From positions 62,001 through 126,000 of the forward strand of contig JAIUPL010000017.1 of NCBI GenBank assembly GCA_020160935.1: a stretch of DNA of 64,000 bases, written 5' to 3'. Shown here piece after piece: positions 1-8,239 of this stretch. Each line of letters begins with the position of its first letter. The stretch's first letter is position 1. The position numbers and the translations under genes are program-made. Source of the stretch: Bacteroidota bacterium (lineage in GTDB: Bacteria > Bacteroidota > Bacteroidia > Chitinophagales > Saprospiraceae). The notes under the pieces were generated by a model. The model was not told where the DNA came from, ran no database searches, and saw only the letters and a list, made by a program, of their open reading frames with translations.

Positions 1-202
1 AGAAGGCCAGGAAATCGGCATTTTTTTCAGGATTGTATTCTACCTGGCGATCTTTTACCAACTGGCCTACCAGTTTTACTTTTTCACCACTTTGAGCGGC
101 TTGCGCAAAATTGGCGTAGGTGGTAACATCCTTGCTCGCGCTGATCAGGATACCGATGGCAATAGCCAGAATACCGATGGCGAGAATATGTGTTTTTTTC
201 AT
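1..202 (-). CDS. ccmE: CcmE-like cytochrome c maturation heme chaperone (3' part outside window)
   Basis: This is the first 67 codons of a gene that runs off the left edge. The protein starts with a short basic end and one membrane anchor (about residues 5-20), then has a region with VKLVGQLVKD and YNPEKN, which matches the start of the CcmE OB-fold. CcmE carries heme on the outer face of the inner membrane and hands it to the CcmF synthase; a CcmF-like gene lies at 11390 in this window. The catalytic His lies outside the window and cannot be checked. ATG at 202 is preceded by a TAnnTTTG -7 element at 253-260. Confidence 0.75.
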   Translation of the reverse strand, partial: MKKTHILAIGILAIAIGILISASKDVTTYANFAQAAQSGEKVKLVGQLVKDRQVEYNPEKNADFLAF

Positions 203-252
203 AGAAATGGAAGGTTGAATATGTCGCTACACACGTAGCAACTTTCTGGCTG

Positions 253-260
253 CAAAATTA
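253..260 (-). promoter_or_regulatory. -7 element (TAATTTTG) upstream of ccmE
   Basis: The minus strand reads TAATTTTG, a perfect TAnnTTTG match, about 50 nt before the ccmE ATG. No clear -33 TTG is seen at the usual distance. Confidence 0.5.
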
Positions 261-321
261 ATACAATAAAAAACGCAGAAGAGTGAGCGGAGGTTGCCTT
301 TCCGATAATTTTACTCATTCT

Positions 322-1146
322 TTATAGTTTCGACACCTCGATCATGCGGTCTTCGACATGGCGCACTATTTCATTGAATTTGGCGCTGTGCTTCACTTCC
401 AGATCGCGGTTGAACGGCAGGTCTACTGACACGTGGTGTACAAAACGGCCCGGATTGGCTGCCATAATGTAAATGTCGTCGGCCAGATACACGGCCTCTT
501 CAATATCGTGGGTAACAAAAACGATGGTCGGTTGAAATTTCAGCCATACATCTTCCAGCAAATCCTGCATCTGTAGGCGGGTATTGATGTCGAGCGCTCC
601 AAAAGGTTCATCCATCAACAGGATATCCGGGCTTGCAATGATACTGCGAGCGATGGCTACGCGTTGCAACTGTCCACCGGATAAGGTGGGGTACACGGCG
701 TATTTATTTTCATGACCGTTCAAACCTACCAGGTCGATCATTTCCTGTGCCCGGCGGCGGCGTTCCTTGGGTTCTACGTTCTGGAATTCGAGCCCCAGTT
801 CCACATTTTCCAGCACGGTGAGCCAGGGGAGCGATGAGTATTGCTGAAATACCATACCTGCGCGAATACCCGATTGGCGAACAGGTTTGTCGCGCAGCAG
901 CACTTCGCCGCTGGTGGGTTCCTGCAAGCCCGCAATATAGCGGAGCAAGGTGCTCTTGCCACAGCCGGATGCGCCCAGGATCACCACAAACTGGCCCTGC
1001 CCGGGTTTGTCCTCAATCAGGAAATCAAGGTCTTTGATGATGAACTCCTTGCCGCCTGTGTAGGTCTGACTGATATTTTTCAGTTGAATGATATTCGGCA
1101 GTTCCGTATCTTTTACTTGCAACATAAGATGTTGTTTTTGACTCAC
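322..1146 (-). CDS. ABC transporter ATP-binding protein, nitrate/sulfonate/taurine type
   Basis: Cytoplasmic ATPase of an import system of the NrtD/SsuB/TauB class. Walker A is GASGCGKST (residues 58-66), the signature is LSGGQ (155-159), Walker B is ILLMDEP (D179, E180), and the H-loop is in FVTHD. Length 274 aa is normal. It follows the permease gene at 1211-2305 on the same strand with a 64-nt gap, so the two probably form one transport unit. No substrate-binding protein is present in the window, so the substrate cannot be named. The gap holds a short GGCAA-type word repeat seen again in the palindrome at 44830-45056. Confidence 0.9.
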   Translation of the reverse strand: MSQKQHLMLQVKDTELPNIIQLKNISQTYTGGKEFIIKDLDFLIEDKPGQGQFVVILGASGCGKSTLLRYIAGLQEPTSGEVLLRDKPVRQSGIRAGMVFQQYSSLPWLTVLENVELGLEFQNVEPKERRRRAQEMIDLVGLNGHENKYAVYPTLSGGQLQRVAIARSIIASPDILLMDEPFGALDINTRLQMQDLLEDVWLKFQPTIVFVTHDIEEAVYLADDIYIMAANPGRFVHHVSVDLPFNRDLEVKHSAKFNEIVRHVEDRMIEVSKL

Positions 1147-1167
1147 TTGAATAATTTGATTTTTTGA

Positions 1168-1202
1168 AACTCCTTGCCTTTTGCCCCTTGCCCCTTCTTT
1201 CT
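1168..1202. repeat. GGCAA word repeat, single-arm (unpaired) copy
   Basis: The gap between the ABC ATPase and permease genes holds CCTTGCC, TTTTGCC and CCTTGCCCC units in tandem. These are the same units that build both arms of the palindrome at 44830-45056. Here only one arm is present, so no hairpin forms. Confidence 0.6.
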
Positions 1203-1210
1203 CACCTCTC

Positions 1211-2305
1211 TTAAACCTTCTGCAATCCTTTCAACAACTTCACTTCTCCCATCAGAATCAGCCCGATAGCCGCCAGAACCAGCAGCCCTGAACCCTGCAC
1301 CAATATCGAATCGGGAATGGCTACCACCAATGGCAGCACCACTGCCAGCGCAAATACCCCCAACACGATATAGATACCGGTTTGCACCTCTTTGAGGCCG
1401 TCCACCTTGGTTTTGTAGTGTTTGTGCGGAAAAAGGCGCTTGTCGAGGTACACAAACAGCCGATCCTGCAAAATGCCGATCAGGATAATCAGCAACAACA
1501 CGGCAAACACCTTGTCGGTCTTGTCGCGGCGGGCAAGCCAGTAGATCAGCGAACCCAGGCCTCCCGTATTGTTCAGAATTTCAGCAATAATGATATACGT
1601 CCAGGAAATGGCCGTAAGTACCCGCAGATCTTCCATAAACTTCGACAAAACGGAAGGCAGGTACACCGAAAAAAGCGTCTGCAAATTGCCTGCGCCGAGG
1701 GTATACACAGTGGTCAGGTGTACATCCTCTACTTCCTGGATGCGTTGCACAATTACCGGAATCATGTAGACGAAAATGCCGAATGCCAGAAAGGCAACCT
1801 TCATATTATCGCCCAGCCCGAACCACAACATGAACAATCCTGTAAGCGCTGAAATCGGCAAATACCGCAGCGCATCTACCGGTCGCGCAAATAAACCCCG
1901 GAAAAGCGGGATAAATCCAATGAGCCCGCCCATCAACAAAGACACCAGAATAGCCCAGAAATAGCCTTTCAGGTTGAGCCAAATGGAATGCAGGGTATGC
2001 ATCGGAAGTTGATCCTCATTCATCAGTTTCGGGTATGCCTGCACGACATGAAGCGGCGTTGGCAAAATCTTGTAAATTTTTCCAACGGTTTTGGCATTTG
2101 CAAACTGAATGCTGTCGGCGCGAAGCAGAGAATCGCGGTTGAGGTGTTGCAGCGCCGGGTCGTCCAGGCTGGGCGCCCGGTAATCCAGTGCCGGGACGGC
2201 CAGCATTTCTGCCAGGAGCCACCAAAGGCCGATCAGTACGACAGCGCCCGTGATTCCGAGGCTGATATTTTGTAGTTTGGTCAGGTTTCCGCGCAGTTCA
2301 AACAT
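1211..2305 (-). CDS. ABC transporter permease, NrtB/SsuC-like, with extended ends
   Basis: Integral membrane subunit of the same importer as the ATPase at 322-1146. Residues about 100-275 match the BPD_transp_1 permease core, with the ATPase-contact loop around YTLGAGNLQT. Two parts are unusual. About 65 residues separate the first membrane helix (15-37) from the second, forming a sizeable external loop. After the core there is an extra pair of membrane helices (about 310-355) ending in a basic tail. At 364 aa it is about 100 residues longer than SsuC or NrtB. The added parts might replace a missing binding protein, but that is inference. Confidence 0.85.
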   Translation of the reverse strand: MFELRGNLTKLQNISLGITGAVVLIGLWWLLAEMLAVPALDYRAPSLDDPALQHLNRDSLLRADSIQFANAKTVGKIYKILPTPLHVVQAYPKLMNEDQLPMHTLHSIWLNLKGYFWAILVSLLMGGLIGFIPLFRGLFARPVDALRYLPISALTGLFMLWFGLGDNMKVAFLAFGIFVYMIPVIVQRIQEVEDVHLTTVYTLGAGNLQTLFSVYLPSVLSKFMEDLRVLTAISWTYIIIAEILNNTGGLGSLIYWLARRDKTDKVFAVLLLIILIGILQDRLFVYLDKRLFPHKHYKTKVDGLKEVQTGIYIVLGVFALAVVLPLVVAIPDSILVQGSGLLVLAAIGLILMGEVKLLKGLQKV

Positions 2306-2389
2306 AGGTGGTATGGGTATGGCTGATTTTGGGGCTAAAAGTACAGGTCAGACAACAAACTTGCTTTTTTACTTGGCCGTATTTTTGTG

Positions 2390-2397
2390 TATGTTTG
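2390..2397 (+). promoter_or_regulatory. -7 element (TATGTTTG) upstream of the receiver/AraC regulator
   Basis: Perfect TAnnTTTG, 58 nt before the ATG at 2456. The spacing to candidate TTG boxes (2361 and 2373) is not ideal. Confidence 0.45.
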
Positions 2398-2455
2398 CCC
2401 TTGAAAACCATTTCAAACCTGGCGCAAACGCATCGTGCTGACGACTACGACTCCC

Positions 2456-4009
2456 ATGTACCGATTTACCTGCATCCTCTTTTGCATTTTGATTGTTTTT
2501 GGACCCGCTTCCTTGTGGGCCCAGGCCAACCCTGTGCAGGATACCTTGTCCAATCGCATGGTGCTTCTTACCCAACTTTCCCAATCGGGCAGTTACGAGC
2601 AGGCTGAAGTAGAGGCGGAGGCCATGCGCGCCTTTATGAAACGGCATCAGGTGCCGTTTACACCAAAAATGGTATCCCTTTTATCCAGTATCTATCGGGC
2701 CAATCAGGACGATCGCAGCGCCACTCGCCTGCTGGCAGAAGCCGAACTGAGTGCCCGAAAAGATCCCAACTATGTAACCAAAGCGACCTTGCTGAAAACG
2801 CTGGTTGACGAATGCCGGAAATGGGATTTGCCCGATCAGGCGCTTACTTGCCAGCAATTGCTGGCCATCGCACAGGATTCCATCGACGCCCGGGATAGAA
2901 GAAATACAACGGCCAGTTTGCGCACGCAACTCGATTCCTTGTCTGCGCTGCGCCGCCTCGATGCTTCGGAGCAAAGCAAATACCTGCGCATCGAACGCGA
3001 ACAGGCCATGTTAATTGGTGCAGGAGTTGGTTTGTTGTTCCTGCTGATGTTCATCGGCTATTTCCGTTCCAACGATCGTTGGCGTAAAATAATGGAAAAG
3101 AAGGAGTTGGAGTGGGATATCATGCGTTCCAACCTGCAATATGAAGCGGAAATGCAGCAAAACGCGGCAGTGGTAGAAGCCACCCAGGCTGTCCCGATTT
3201 CCCAGCCTGTGCCGGTGAGCGTTCCCGATCCGTACACCCTGTACCAGGGCCCCAAACCGGAAGCCATTGCACTGCTGATCGAACCCAACCGACAGGTGGT
3301 GTTGTACCTGAAATCATTGTTGTCTGACCGTTTTCAGGTAGAAACGGCCAATACTTTTACAGAAGGCATGCAACTGGCCACTGAATTGTTGCCCGATCTG
3401 ATTGTCTGCGATGCCCTGCTGAATGGAAAAACGGGTATCGAGGTGGCCCGGCAAATCAAATTGTCGGAACGTACCAACCACATCCCGGTGGTGCTGTTGA
3501 CGGATAAATTTGGCAATGAAGGCAAACTCGATGCGTTGCGCGCCGGCGCCGATGCCTGGTTTACACGCCCCGTCATCGATGACGAATTCGATGCTTCCGT
3601 ACAACGGCTGTTGGATGCCCGCAAGATCAAACACGATCAGTTCAATCGTTTTATCCAATTGTATTTTACGGAAAACAGGGTTTCTATCGATGAGCCGTTT
3701 CTGCTCACCACCGTTCAAATGATTGAACAAAATCTTGCCAATCCGGATTTTATGGCCGATGATATTGCCCGAAAATTACAACTCACCAAAACGCACTACG
3801 TCAAAAAACTCAAGGTGCTGACGGGCAAGGAGCCCATACAACTCATTCGTGAAATGCGTCTGGAAAAAGCCAAGGTGCTGCTCGAAAAACGCGCAGGCAC
3901 TCCGCAAGCCATCAGCGAACTGGTGGGTTTTAGCAGCCCCGGCACGTTTGCGTTGGCATTTAAGGAGTATTTTGGGGAAAATACGTTGTTACTGGCGTAT
4001 AAGTCCTGA
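2456..4009 (+). CDS. Membrane-anchored hybrid regulator: N-terminal export signal, helical sensor, receiver, AraC-type HTH
   Basis: ATG 2456 was preferred over GTG 2435 because it gives a clean signal peptide ending at LWA|QA. Counting from the GTG form (subtract 7 for the ATG form): a helical TPR-like region at 30-180, a membrane helix at 193-210, a receiver domain at about 275-395 and an AraC HTH at about 415-520. There is no kinase domain. The receiver keeps the phospho-acceptor Asp (D326) and T356, but the conserved Lys is Arg (R378) and the acidic pocket reads EPN instead of DD, so phosphorylation may be weak or absent. The last two sense codons and the stop are made of the AGTCCTGAGTC unit of the palindrome that follows. 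Confidence 0.8.
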   Translation: MYRFTCILFCILIVFGPASLWAQANPVQDTLSNRMVLLTQLSQSGSYEQAEVEAEAMRAFMKRHQVPFTPKMVSLLSSIYRANQDDRSATRLLAEAELSARKDPNYVTKATLLKTLVDECRKWDLPDQALTCQQLLAIAQDSIDARDRRNTTASLRTQLDSLSALRRLDASEQSKYLRIEREQAMLIGAGVGLLFLLMFIGYFRSNDRWRKIMEKKELEWDIMRSNLQYEAEMQQNAAVVEATQAVPISQPVPVSVPDPYTLYQGPKPEAIALLIEPNRQVVLYLKSLLSDRFQVETANTFTEGMQLATELLPDLIVCDALLNGKTGIEVARQIKLSERTNHIPVVLLTDKFGNEGKLDALRAGADAWFTRPVIDDEFDASVQRLLDARKIKHDQFNRFIQLYFTENRVSIDEPFLLTTVQMIEQNLANPDFMADDIARKLQLTKTHYVKKLKVLTGKEPIQLIREMRLEKAKVLLEKRAGTPQAISELVGFSSPGTFALAFKEYFGENTLLLAYKS

Positions 4010-4121
4010 GTCGTAAGTCCTGAGTCCTAAGTCTGTAGAGTACACCTTTTTACCCTTGGCATTAACAACAGAAAATACCAAGGGTAAAAAGGTGTACTCT
4101 ACAGACTCAGGACTCAGGACT
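4010..4121. repeat. Palindromic element A (AGTCCTGAGTC units, TAGAGTAC core)
   Basis: Left arm 4016-4059 and right arm 4078-4121 are 44 nt each with one mismatch, around an 18-nt loop. The outer part is tandem AGTCCTGAGTC; towards the apex comes TAGAGTACAC and then CCCTTGGC. It fills the gap between two convergent genes. The left repeat begins inside the stop codon region of the regulator, and the right arm ends 3 nt from the stop codon of the SDR gene. The apex 11-mer CCCTTGGCATT (4053-4063) recurs in elements G and H. Confidence 0.9.
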
Positions 4122-4124
4122 CAT

Positions 4125-4772
4125 TTACCACACAACCTCCGTTTCCCACCTGTCCCTTGGCAACTCATACAACCGCCAGAATTCATCTGCGATGAGGTCC
4201 GGGTCAAATCGTGTGCCGGCCTTGACCATTCCGGTGATCGTTACTGTTGAAGCATGAATACCTAATGGCAAACCTTCCTGTGCAATGGAAAATACCAGGT
4301 TGCGCATGGCTGCTTTGCCCATTCCAAGAGAAGCCAGAAAAGCAGGGGCCTGAATGGCCGTGCCGCCTCCGGTGAAAAACAGGGTGCCATGGCCGCGCTC
4401 CTTCATTTGCGGGAAAACGGCTTGTGCAGATAAAAGTGCGCCTACCACATTGATATTCAGGTCGCTAAGTAATACCGATAATTCCAGTTGCGAAGGAGTT
4501 GCCGGATTGTACGAACTTGCATTGTAATGCAGTACTTCGATATCAGGGTGTTCGGATACTATGCGTTCCAGCACCTGTACAAACGACTCGGAGTCGGCAA
4601 TGTCAGCCGCGTAGGCTTGTGATTTTATTCCTGCCTGGGCCAGTTCGGCCACATAACTATTCAGTTTGTCTTCGTTGCGTGCTACCATGAGGATTTCAAA
4701 TCCTTCACGGCCAAAACGCCTGGCTATCGAAATGCCGTTGCCCGGACCGATACCAACCAGAAGTAATTTCAT
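4125..4772 (-). CDS. SDR-family protein lacking the catalytic Tyr
   Basis: Rossmann-fold short-chain dehydrogenase/reductase relative of 215 aa. The nucleotide loop is GIGPGNG (residues 7-13), and NVVGAL and FFTGGG follow the SDR pattern. The catalytic YxxxK is not kept: the Lys in GMGKAA is preceded at -4 by Leu, and the usual catalytic Ser position is Thr. The C-terminal substrate loop is shorter than in 250-aa SDRs. It may be a non-catalytic or divergent SDR. It lies 8 nt downstream of an aldo/keto reductase on the same strand, so the two are probably co-transcribed. Confidence 0.75.
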   Translation of the reverse strand: MKLLLVGIGPGNGISIARRFGREGFEILMVARNEDKLNSYVAELAQAGIKSQAYAADIADSESFVQVLERIVSEHPDIEVLHYNASSYNPATPSQLELSVLLSDLNINVVGALLSAQAVFPQMKERGHGTLFFTGGGTAIQAPAFLASLGMGKAAMRNLVFSIAQEGLPLGIHASTVTITGMVKAGTRFDPDLIADEFWRLYELPRDRWETEVVW

Positions 4773-4780
4773 GACTGTTA

Positions 4781-5800
4781 TTATTGTATGATTTGCTTGT
4801 ACAAGCCGCCGTAGATCAGTTCACGGACATTATCAGTAGATAAAAATTCATGCGGGAAACCCAGTTCAATGGCGCTGGCGGCTCTCAGTTCGGCAAGCGC
4901 ACTTTCGGGAATGACGACATCCAGGCAACCCAGCGATTCTTCCAGTTGGACAGCCGTGCGTGCGCCGATAATCGGGATAATAGGAACAGCAGGGTTGGTC
5001 TGACGCGTCCAGTTGATGGCTACTTGTGCTGCCGGAACGCCGAGTTGACTTGCCACATCCATTACTTTTTGGGCAATTCCGTTGGCGCGTTCGCTGCGAC
5101 GGGCGCTGTGTTCGACCACGCGACCCGATTCGCCTTTCAGGTATTTGCCTGTCAGTGCACCGCCACCGATAGAACCCCAGGCTGTAACGGCCATGCCGAA
5201 ATGCTGTGCCATAGGCAACAAGTCGCGCTCCGGTGTGCGCTGAAGAAGAGAGTATTCAATCTGCAAACCGGTGAAGGCTGTCCAGCCGCGCAATTCGGCG
5301 AGCGTATTGGCATGGCTCACCATCCAGGCCGGTGTATCCGACACACCAATATAATGCACCTTGCCGCTGCGAATCAGGTCATCGAGGCCTCGCAGCACTT
5401 CGTCGGCAGGGGTCAGATGATCCCAGGCATGTACCCAGAGAATATCCAGAAATTCGGTGTCGAGCCTTTTGAGGCTTTCCTCCACCGAGCGCATCATGTT
5501 TTTTCGATGGCTGCCTGCAAAATTGAGGTCGCCTGTCTGGTCGCGCAGGGTGAATTTACTGGCCACTACAAAATGATGGCGGTCACTTTTGATAAATTCG
5601 CCCAGAAAACGCTCGCTGGCGCCCTCCGTATAACGATTGGCGGTATCGAGAAAATTGCCGCCTTTATTAGCAAAAGTGTCAAAAATGCGCTGGCTTTCTG
5701 CCTTGTCGGCACCCCAGCCCCATTCGGTGCCGAATGTCATGGTGCCCAGGCAAATTTCGGAGACGCGTAGTCCCGATTTCCCAAAGAGTCGGTATTTCAT
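4781..5800 (-). CDS. Aldo/keto reductase
   Basis: NADPH-dependent carbonyl reductase of the AKR TIM-barrel family, 339 aa. The catalytic tetrad is visible: D52 and Y57 (LDTANRY), K82 (ASKF) and H124 (WVHAWD). The C-terminal cofactor loop PIIGAR is present. It resembles the tas/YajO-type branch, whose natural substrates are usually unknown. It forms a two-gene unit with the SDR-like gene downstream. Palindromic element B lies directly upstream of its start codon, so the promoter lies within or beyond that element. Confidence 0.9.
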   Translation of the reverse strand: MKYRLFGKSGLRVSEICLGTMTFGTEWGWGADKAESQRIFDTFANKGGNFLDTANRYTEGASERFLGEFIKSDRHHFVVASKFTLRDQTGDLNFAGSHRKNMMRSVEESLKRLDTEFLDILWVHAWDHLTPADEVLRGLDDLIRSGKVHYIGVSDTPAWMVSHANTLAELRGWTAFTGLQIEYSLLQRTPERDLLPMAQHFGMAVTAWGSIGGGALTGKYLKGESGRVVEHSARRSERANGIAQKVMDVASQLGVPAAQVAINWTRQTNPAVPIIPIIGARTAVQLEESLGCLDVVIPESALAELRAASAIELGFPHEFLSTDNVRELIYGGLYKQIIQ

Positions 5801-5804
5801 ATAA

Positions 5805-5932
5805 AAGTCCTGAGTCTTAAGTCCTGAGTCCTAAGTCTTTAGAGTACACACAAAAATTTCACGGATTAACTGAAAAAAAGCCAAAAGGTTTTAACGTGTA
5901 CTCTAAAGACTTAGGACTTAGAACTTAGGACT
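5805..5932. repeat. Palindromic element B (AGTCCTGAGTC units, TAGAGTAC core)
   Basis: The left arm, about 5805-5849, and right arm, 5896-5932, share the AGTCCTGAGTC/AAGTCT units and the TAGAGTACAC core with element A, with several mismatches between the arms. The loop is unrelated to that of A. It fills the gap between mltG (stop at 5941) and the aldo/keto reductase start at 5800, so it also serves as that gene's leader region. Confidence 0.85.
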
Positions 5933-5940
5933 GACGCCAG

Positions 5941-7050
5941 TCAAATCCCCCTCGTTTGCCGTACCCAGGCCTGGAAACGATCGGCATTTACCTTGTGCGC
6001 TGCAAAAGTCTCGGCAAAGGCATGGGTGCCGGTATCATCGGGTTTTGCGCAGAAATACAGATAGTTGTGTTTTTCAGCATTCAACACGGCATCCAGGGTT
6101 GGAATGGATGCCATGCTGATAGGGCCAGGAGGCAATCCTTTGTACATATAGGTGTTGTAGGGAGAGTCGAAGGTGGTATGATATTCGGTAACCCGACGTG
6201 CTCCGAAATCGCGGGTAGCAAATACGGAAGTAGGGTCGGCCTGCAATTTCATGCCAATGCGAAGGCGATTCAGATACACCCCTGCGATGGTGGCTTTTTC
6301 CGGATTGTAATTGGTTTCGCGCTCTACAATAGAAGCCAGTATGTACACCTGTGTTTCGGTAAGCCCGAGCGCCTGGGCTTTGGCGCGACGGTTGTTTTTA
6401 TCCCAGAATGAGGTGTTTTCCTTTTTCATGCGTTGCAGGAAGCCGTTTGCGTCGGTATTCCAGTACATTTCATAGGTATTGGGGATAAATCCTGCAATCA
6501 TGGTTTCCGGCGTCCAGTTGAATTGCGACAGCACGGAAGGGTTTCTGAAAGCGGCGAGCAGCGTCAGAGAATCTGCTTCGATGAAACGGGATACCACGCC
6601 AGCCACTTCTTCCGGCAGTCGTTCGTTGTTGAGCACGAGTTTTACAGGGGCCTGCTCGCCGGTGCGGAGGTGCTGAATCAGTTCACGGGTATTCCAGCCC
6701 GGTTTTACCTGAAAGCGACCAGCGCGCATTTTATCTTTTTTGTAATTCATCTGTCCGGCCAGCCAGCGGAACCCGGCTTCGTCCTTGATGATGCCTTGTT
6801 TTTTCAAAATGGCTACTACCTGGTCAAAATTGGAGCCTGTAGGAATACATACATACGGATCGGCTACTTCATTGGGAACGCCCGAAAAATAAATAGCATT
6901 CAGTGGCTGCCAGCCAAACCAGAGGCCGACAGAAATAGCAGCAATGACCACCCCAAGTACAAGGGTGCGTTTACCTGTTTTTTGTTGAGACATGTTATTA
7001 GAAGATTGTATGCCGGAGGGGGAAGGCAGCGCGTGGTTTATGTTTTTCAT
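5941..7050 (-). CDS. mltG: MltG-like endolytic murein transglycosylase
   Basis: Inner-membrane enzyme that cuts nascent peptidoglycan strands and ends glycan synthesis. A cytoplasmic N-terminus is followed by one membrane helix (about 30-48), a LysM-like region, and the YceG catalytic domain with ASIVERET (catalytic Glu in residues 243-245) and the LNRLRIGMKLQADP motif. Length 369 aa fits. A second Met at residue 20 is a possible alternative start. A TACCTTTG -7 element lies at 7071-7078, so it probably has its own promoter, although panB ends only 39 nt upstream. Confidence 0.92.
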   Translation of the reverse strand: MKNINHALPSPSGIQSSNNMSQQKTGKRTLVLGVVIAAISVGLWFGWQPLNAIYFSGVPNEVADPYVCIPTGSNFDQVVAILKKQGIIKDEAGFRWLAGQMNYKKDKMRAGRFQVKPGWNTRELIQHLRTGEQAPVKLVLNNERLPEEVAGVVSRFIEADSLTLLAAFRNPSVLSQFNWTPETMIAGFIPNTYEMYWNTDANGFLQRMKKENTSFWDKNNRRAKAQALGLTETQVYILASIVERETNYNPEKATIAGVYLNRLRIGMKLQADPTSVFATRDFGARRVTEYHTTFDSPYNTYMYKGLPPGPISMASIPTLDAVLNAEKHNYLYFCAKPDDTGTHAFAETFAAHKVNADRFQAWVRQTRGI

Positions 7051-7070
7051 ATCAGGCTTAAAAAAGTGCG

Positions 7071-7078
7071 CAAAGGTA
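7071..7078 (-). promoter_or_regulatory. -7 element (TACCTTTG) upstream of mltG
   Basis: The minus strand has a perfect TAnnTTTG 21 nt before the mltG ATG, in the short gap after panB. Confidence 0.5.
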
Positions 7079-7089
7079 AAACTGCCTGT

Positions 7090-7908
7090 TCAATACTGTT
7101 CCGTATCGTTTGGAAACTCTTTATTTTTTACATCAGAAACATATTGTCGTGTCGCATTGCCGATAGTTTCGAATAAATCGAGGTAACGACGCAAAAAGCG
7201 GGGTTTGAAATCCTTGGTAATACCCAGCATGTCATGTGTTACCAGCACCTGACCGTCGGCATGTTTGCCTGCGCCGATACCGATGGTGGGAATTTCGATG
7301 CTTTCAGAAACAATTTTGGTGAGCGAAGCAGGTATTTTTTCCAGTACAATGGCAAAACAACCCAGCGATTCGAGCAATTTGGCGTCTTCTCGCAGTTTTT
7401 GCGCTTCCTCTTCTTCCTTTGCTCTCACACTGTAAGTGCCGAACTTGTAAATGCTTTGTGGTGTAAGGCCCAGGTGTCCCATTACCGGAATACCCGCCAT
7501 CAGGATGCGTTTGATCGATTCCTCTACTTCGGCGCCACCTTCCAGTTTGACGGCATGTGCGCCCGATTCCTTCATAATCCGGATAGCGCTCGACAAGGCT
7601 ATTTCCGAGTTGGCCTGATAACTGCCAAATGGTAAATCCACCACGACCATGGCACGAGTGACGGCCCGTACGACCGATTGTGCGTGGTAAATCATCTGGT
7701 CGAGCGTGATGGGTAGGGTGGTTTCGTGACCAGCCATGACATTGGACGCCGAATCGCCCACCAGCAGGATGTCGATACCTGCTTCATCGAGCATACGAGC
7801 CATTGAAAAATCGTACGCGGTGAGCATGGCAATTTTTTCTCCGCGGCCTTTCATGGCCTGGATAACATGGGTGGTGACGCGTTTGACTTCGCCTGTAACT
7901 GCGGACAT
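7090..7908 (-). CDS. panB: 3-methyl-2-oxobutanoate hydroxymethyltransferase (PanB)
   Basis: First step of pantothenate/CoA synthesis: it transfers a hydroxymethyl group from methylene-THF to ketoisovalerate in the cytoplasm. The 272-aa TIM barrel shows the family signatures: [10 protein letters not shown] near the start, the metal-binding GDSASNV, VKLEGG, and [12 protein letters not shown] with its His and active-site context. No other pan gene lies near it. The next gene upstream is separated by element D and a terminator, so it is transcribed alone or with mltG. Confidence 0.95.
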   Translation of the reverse strand: MSAVTGEVKRVTTHVIQAMKGRGEKIAMLTAYDFSMARMLDEAGIDILLVGDSASNVMAGHETTLPITLDQMIYHAQSVVRAVTRAMVVVDLPFGSYQANSEIALSSAIRIMKESGAHAVKLEGGAEVEESIKRILMAGIPVMGHLGLTPQSIYKFGTYSVRAKEEEEAQKLREDAKLLESLGCFAIVLEKIPASLTKIVSESIEIPTIGIGAGKHADGQVLVTHDMLGITKDFKPRFLRRYLDLFETIGNATRQYVSDVKNKEFPNDTEQY

Positions 7909-7946
7909 AGAAAATTGGTCGGTGAGTGTGTAAGGGCAAAATTGCT

Positions 7947-8009
7947 AGAAACTGTTTTAAAACCCCTGACAAGCCTTTTCGGCCGGTGAGGGGGTTTAAA
8001 ACAGTTTCT
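7947..8009. repeat. Palindromic element D
   Basis: 20-nt arms (7947-7966 and 7990-8009, one mismatch) with sequence AGAAACTGTTTTAAAACCCC on the left. The loop contains a small GCC/GGC hairpin. It lies 38 nt upstream of panB in a 331-bp gap between two minus-strand genes. It is simpler than the other palindromes, without tandem units. The rest of the gap holds the terminator at 8069-8099 and a short TCGCC/GGCGA inverted repeat near 8150. Confidence 0.75.
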
Positions 8010-8068
8010 TAAGGCAAACCGGCGCTTGTCGTAGCAGAAAAAATGTGCAACACAGATCAGGAGTGCCC

Positions 8069-8099
8069 AAAAAAAGAGCCGCACCTCGTTTGGTGCGGC
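8069..8099 (-). terminator. Intrinsic terminator for the lipoprotein gene 8240-9274
   Basis: An 8-bp perfect stem GCCGCACC/GGTGCGGC with a 6-nt loop is followed on the minus strand by TC and a run of seven T. It lies about 140 nt past the stop of the lipoprotein gene. Confidence 0.9.
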
Positions 8100-8239
8100 C
8101 TTGTTTAAAACAAATTATATAATCCCATGAACATGTCAGAACAAAAGCCGTCGCCATGCAACGGCGATGAATGAAAAACAAAAACGTTTTTCAGTCAAAA
8201 ATGTTAGCATGTTATGAATTTTTTTGATGCGAAAGGGCA

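Noticed and set aside
2435-2455. GTG start for the receiver/AraC regulator
   Set aside because: The seven added residues weaken the signal peptide; ATG 2456 gives a standard one.
4850-5770. 306-codon plus-strand frame opposite the aldo/keto reductase
   Set aside because: Antisense shadow of a clear enzyme; no start signal or family match.
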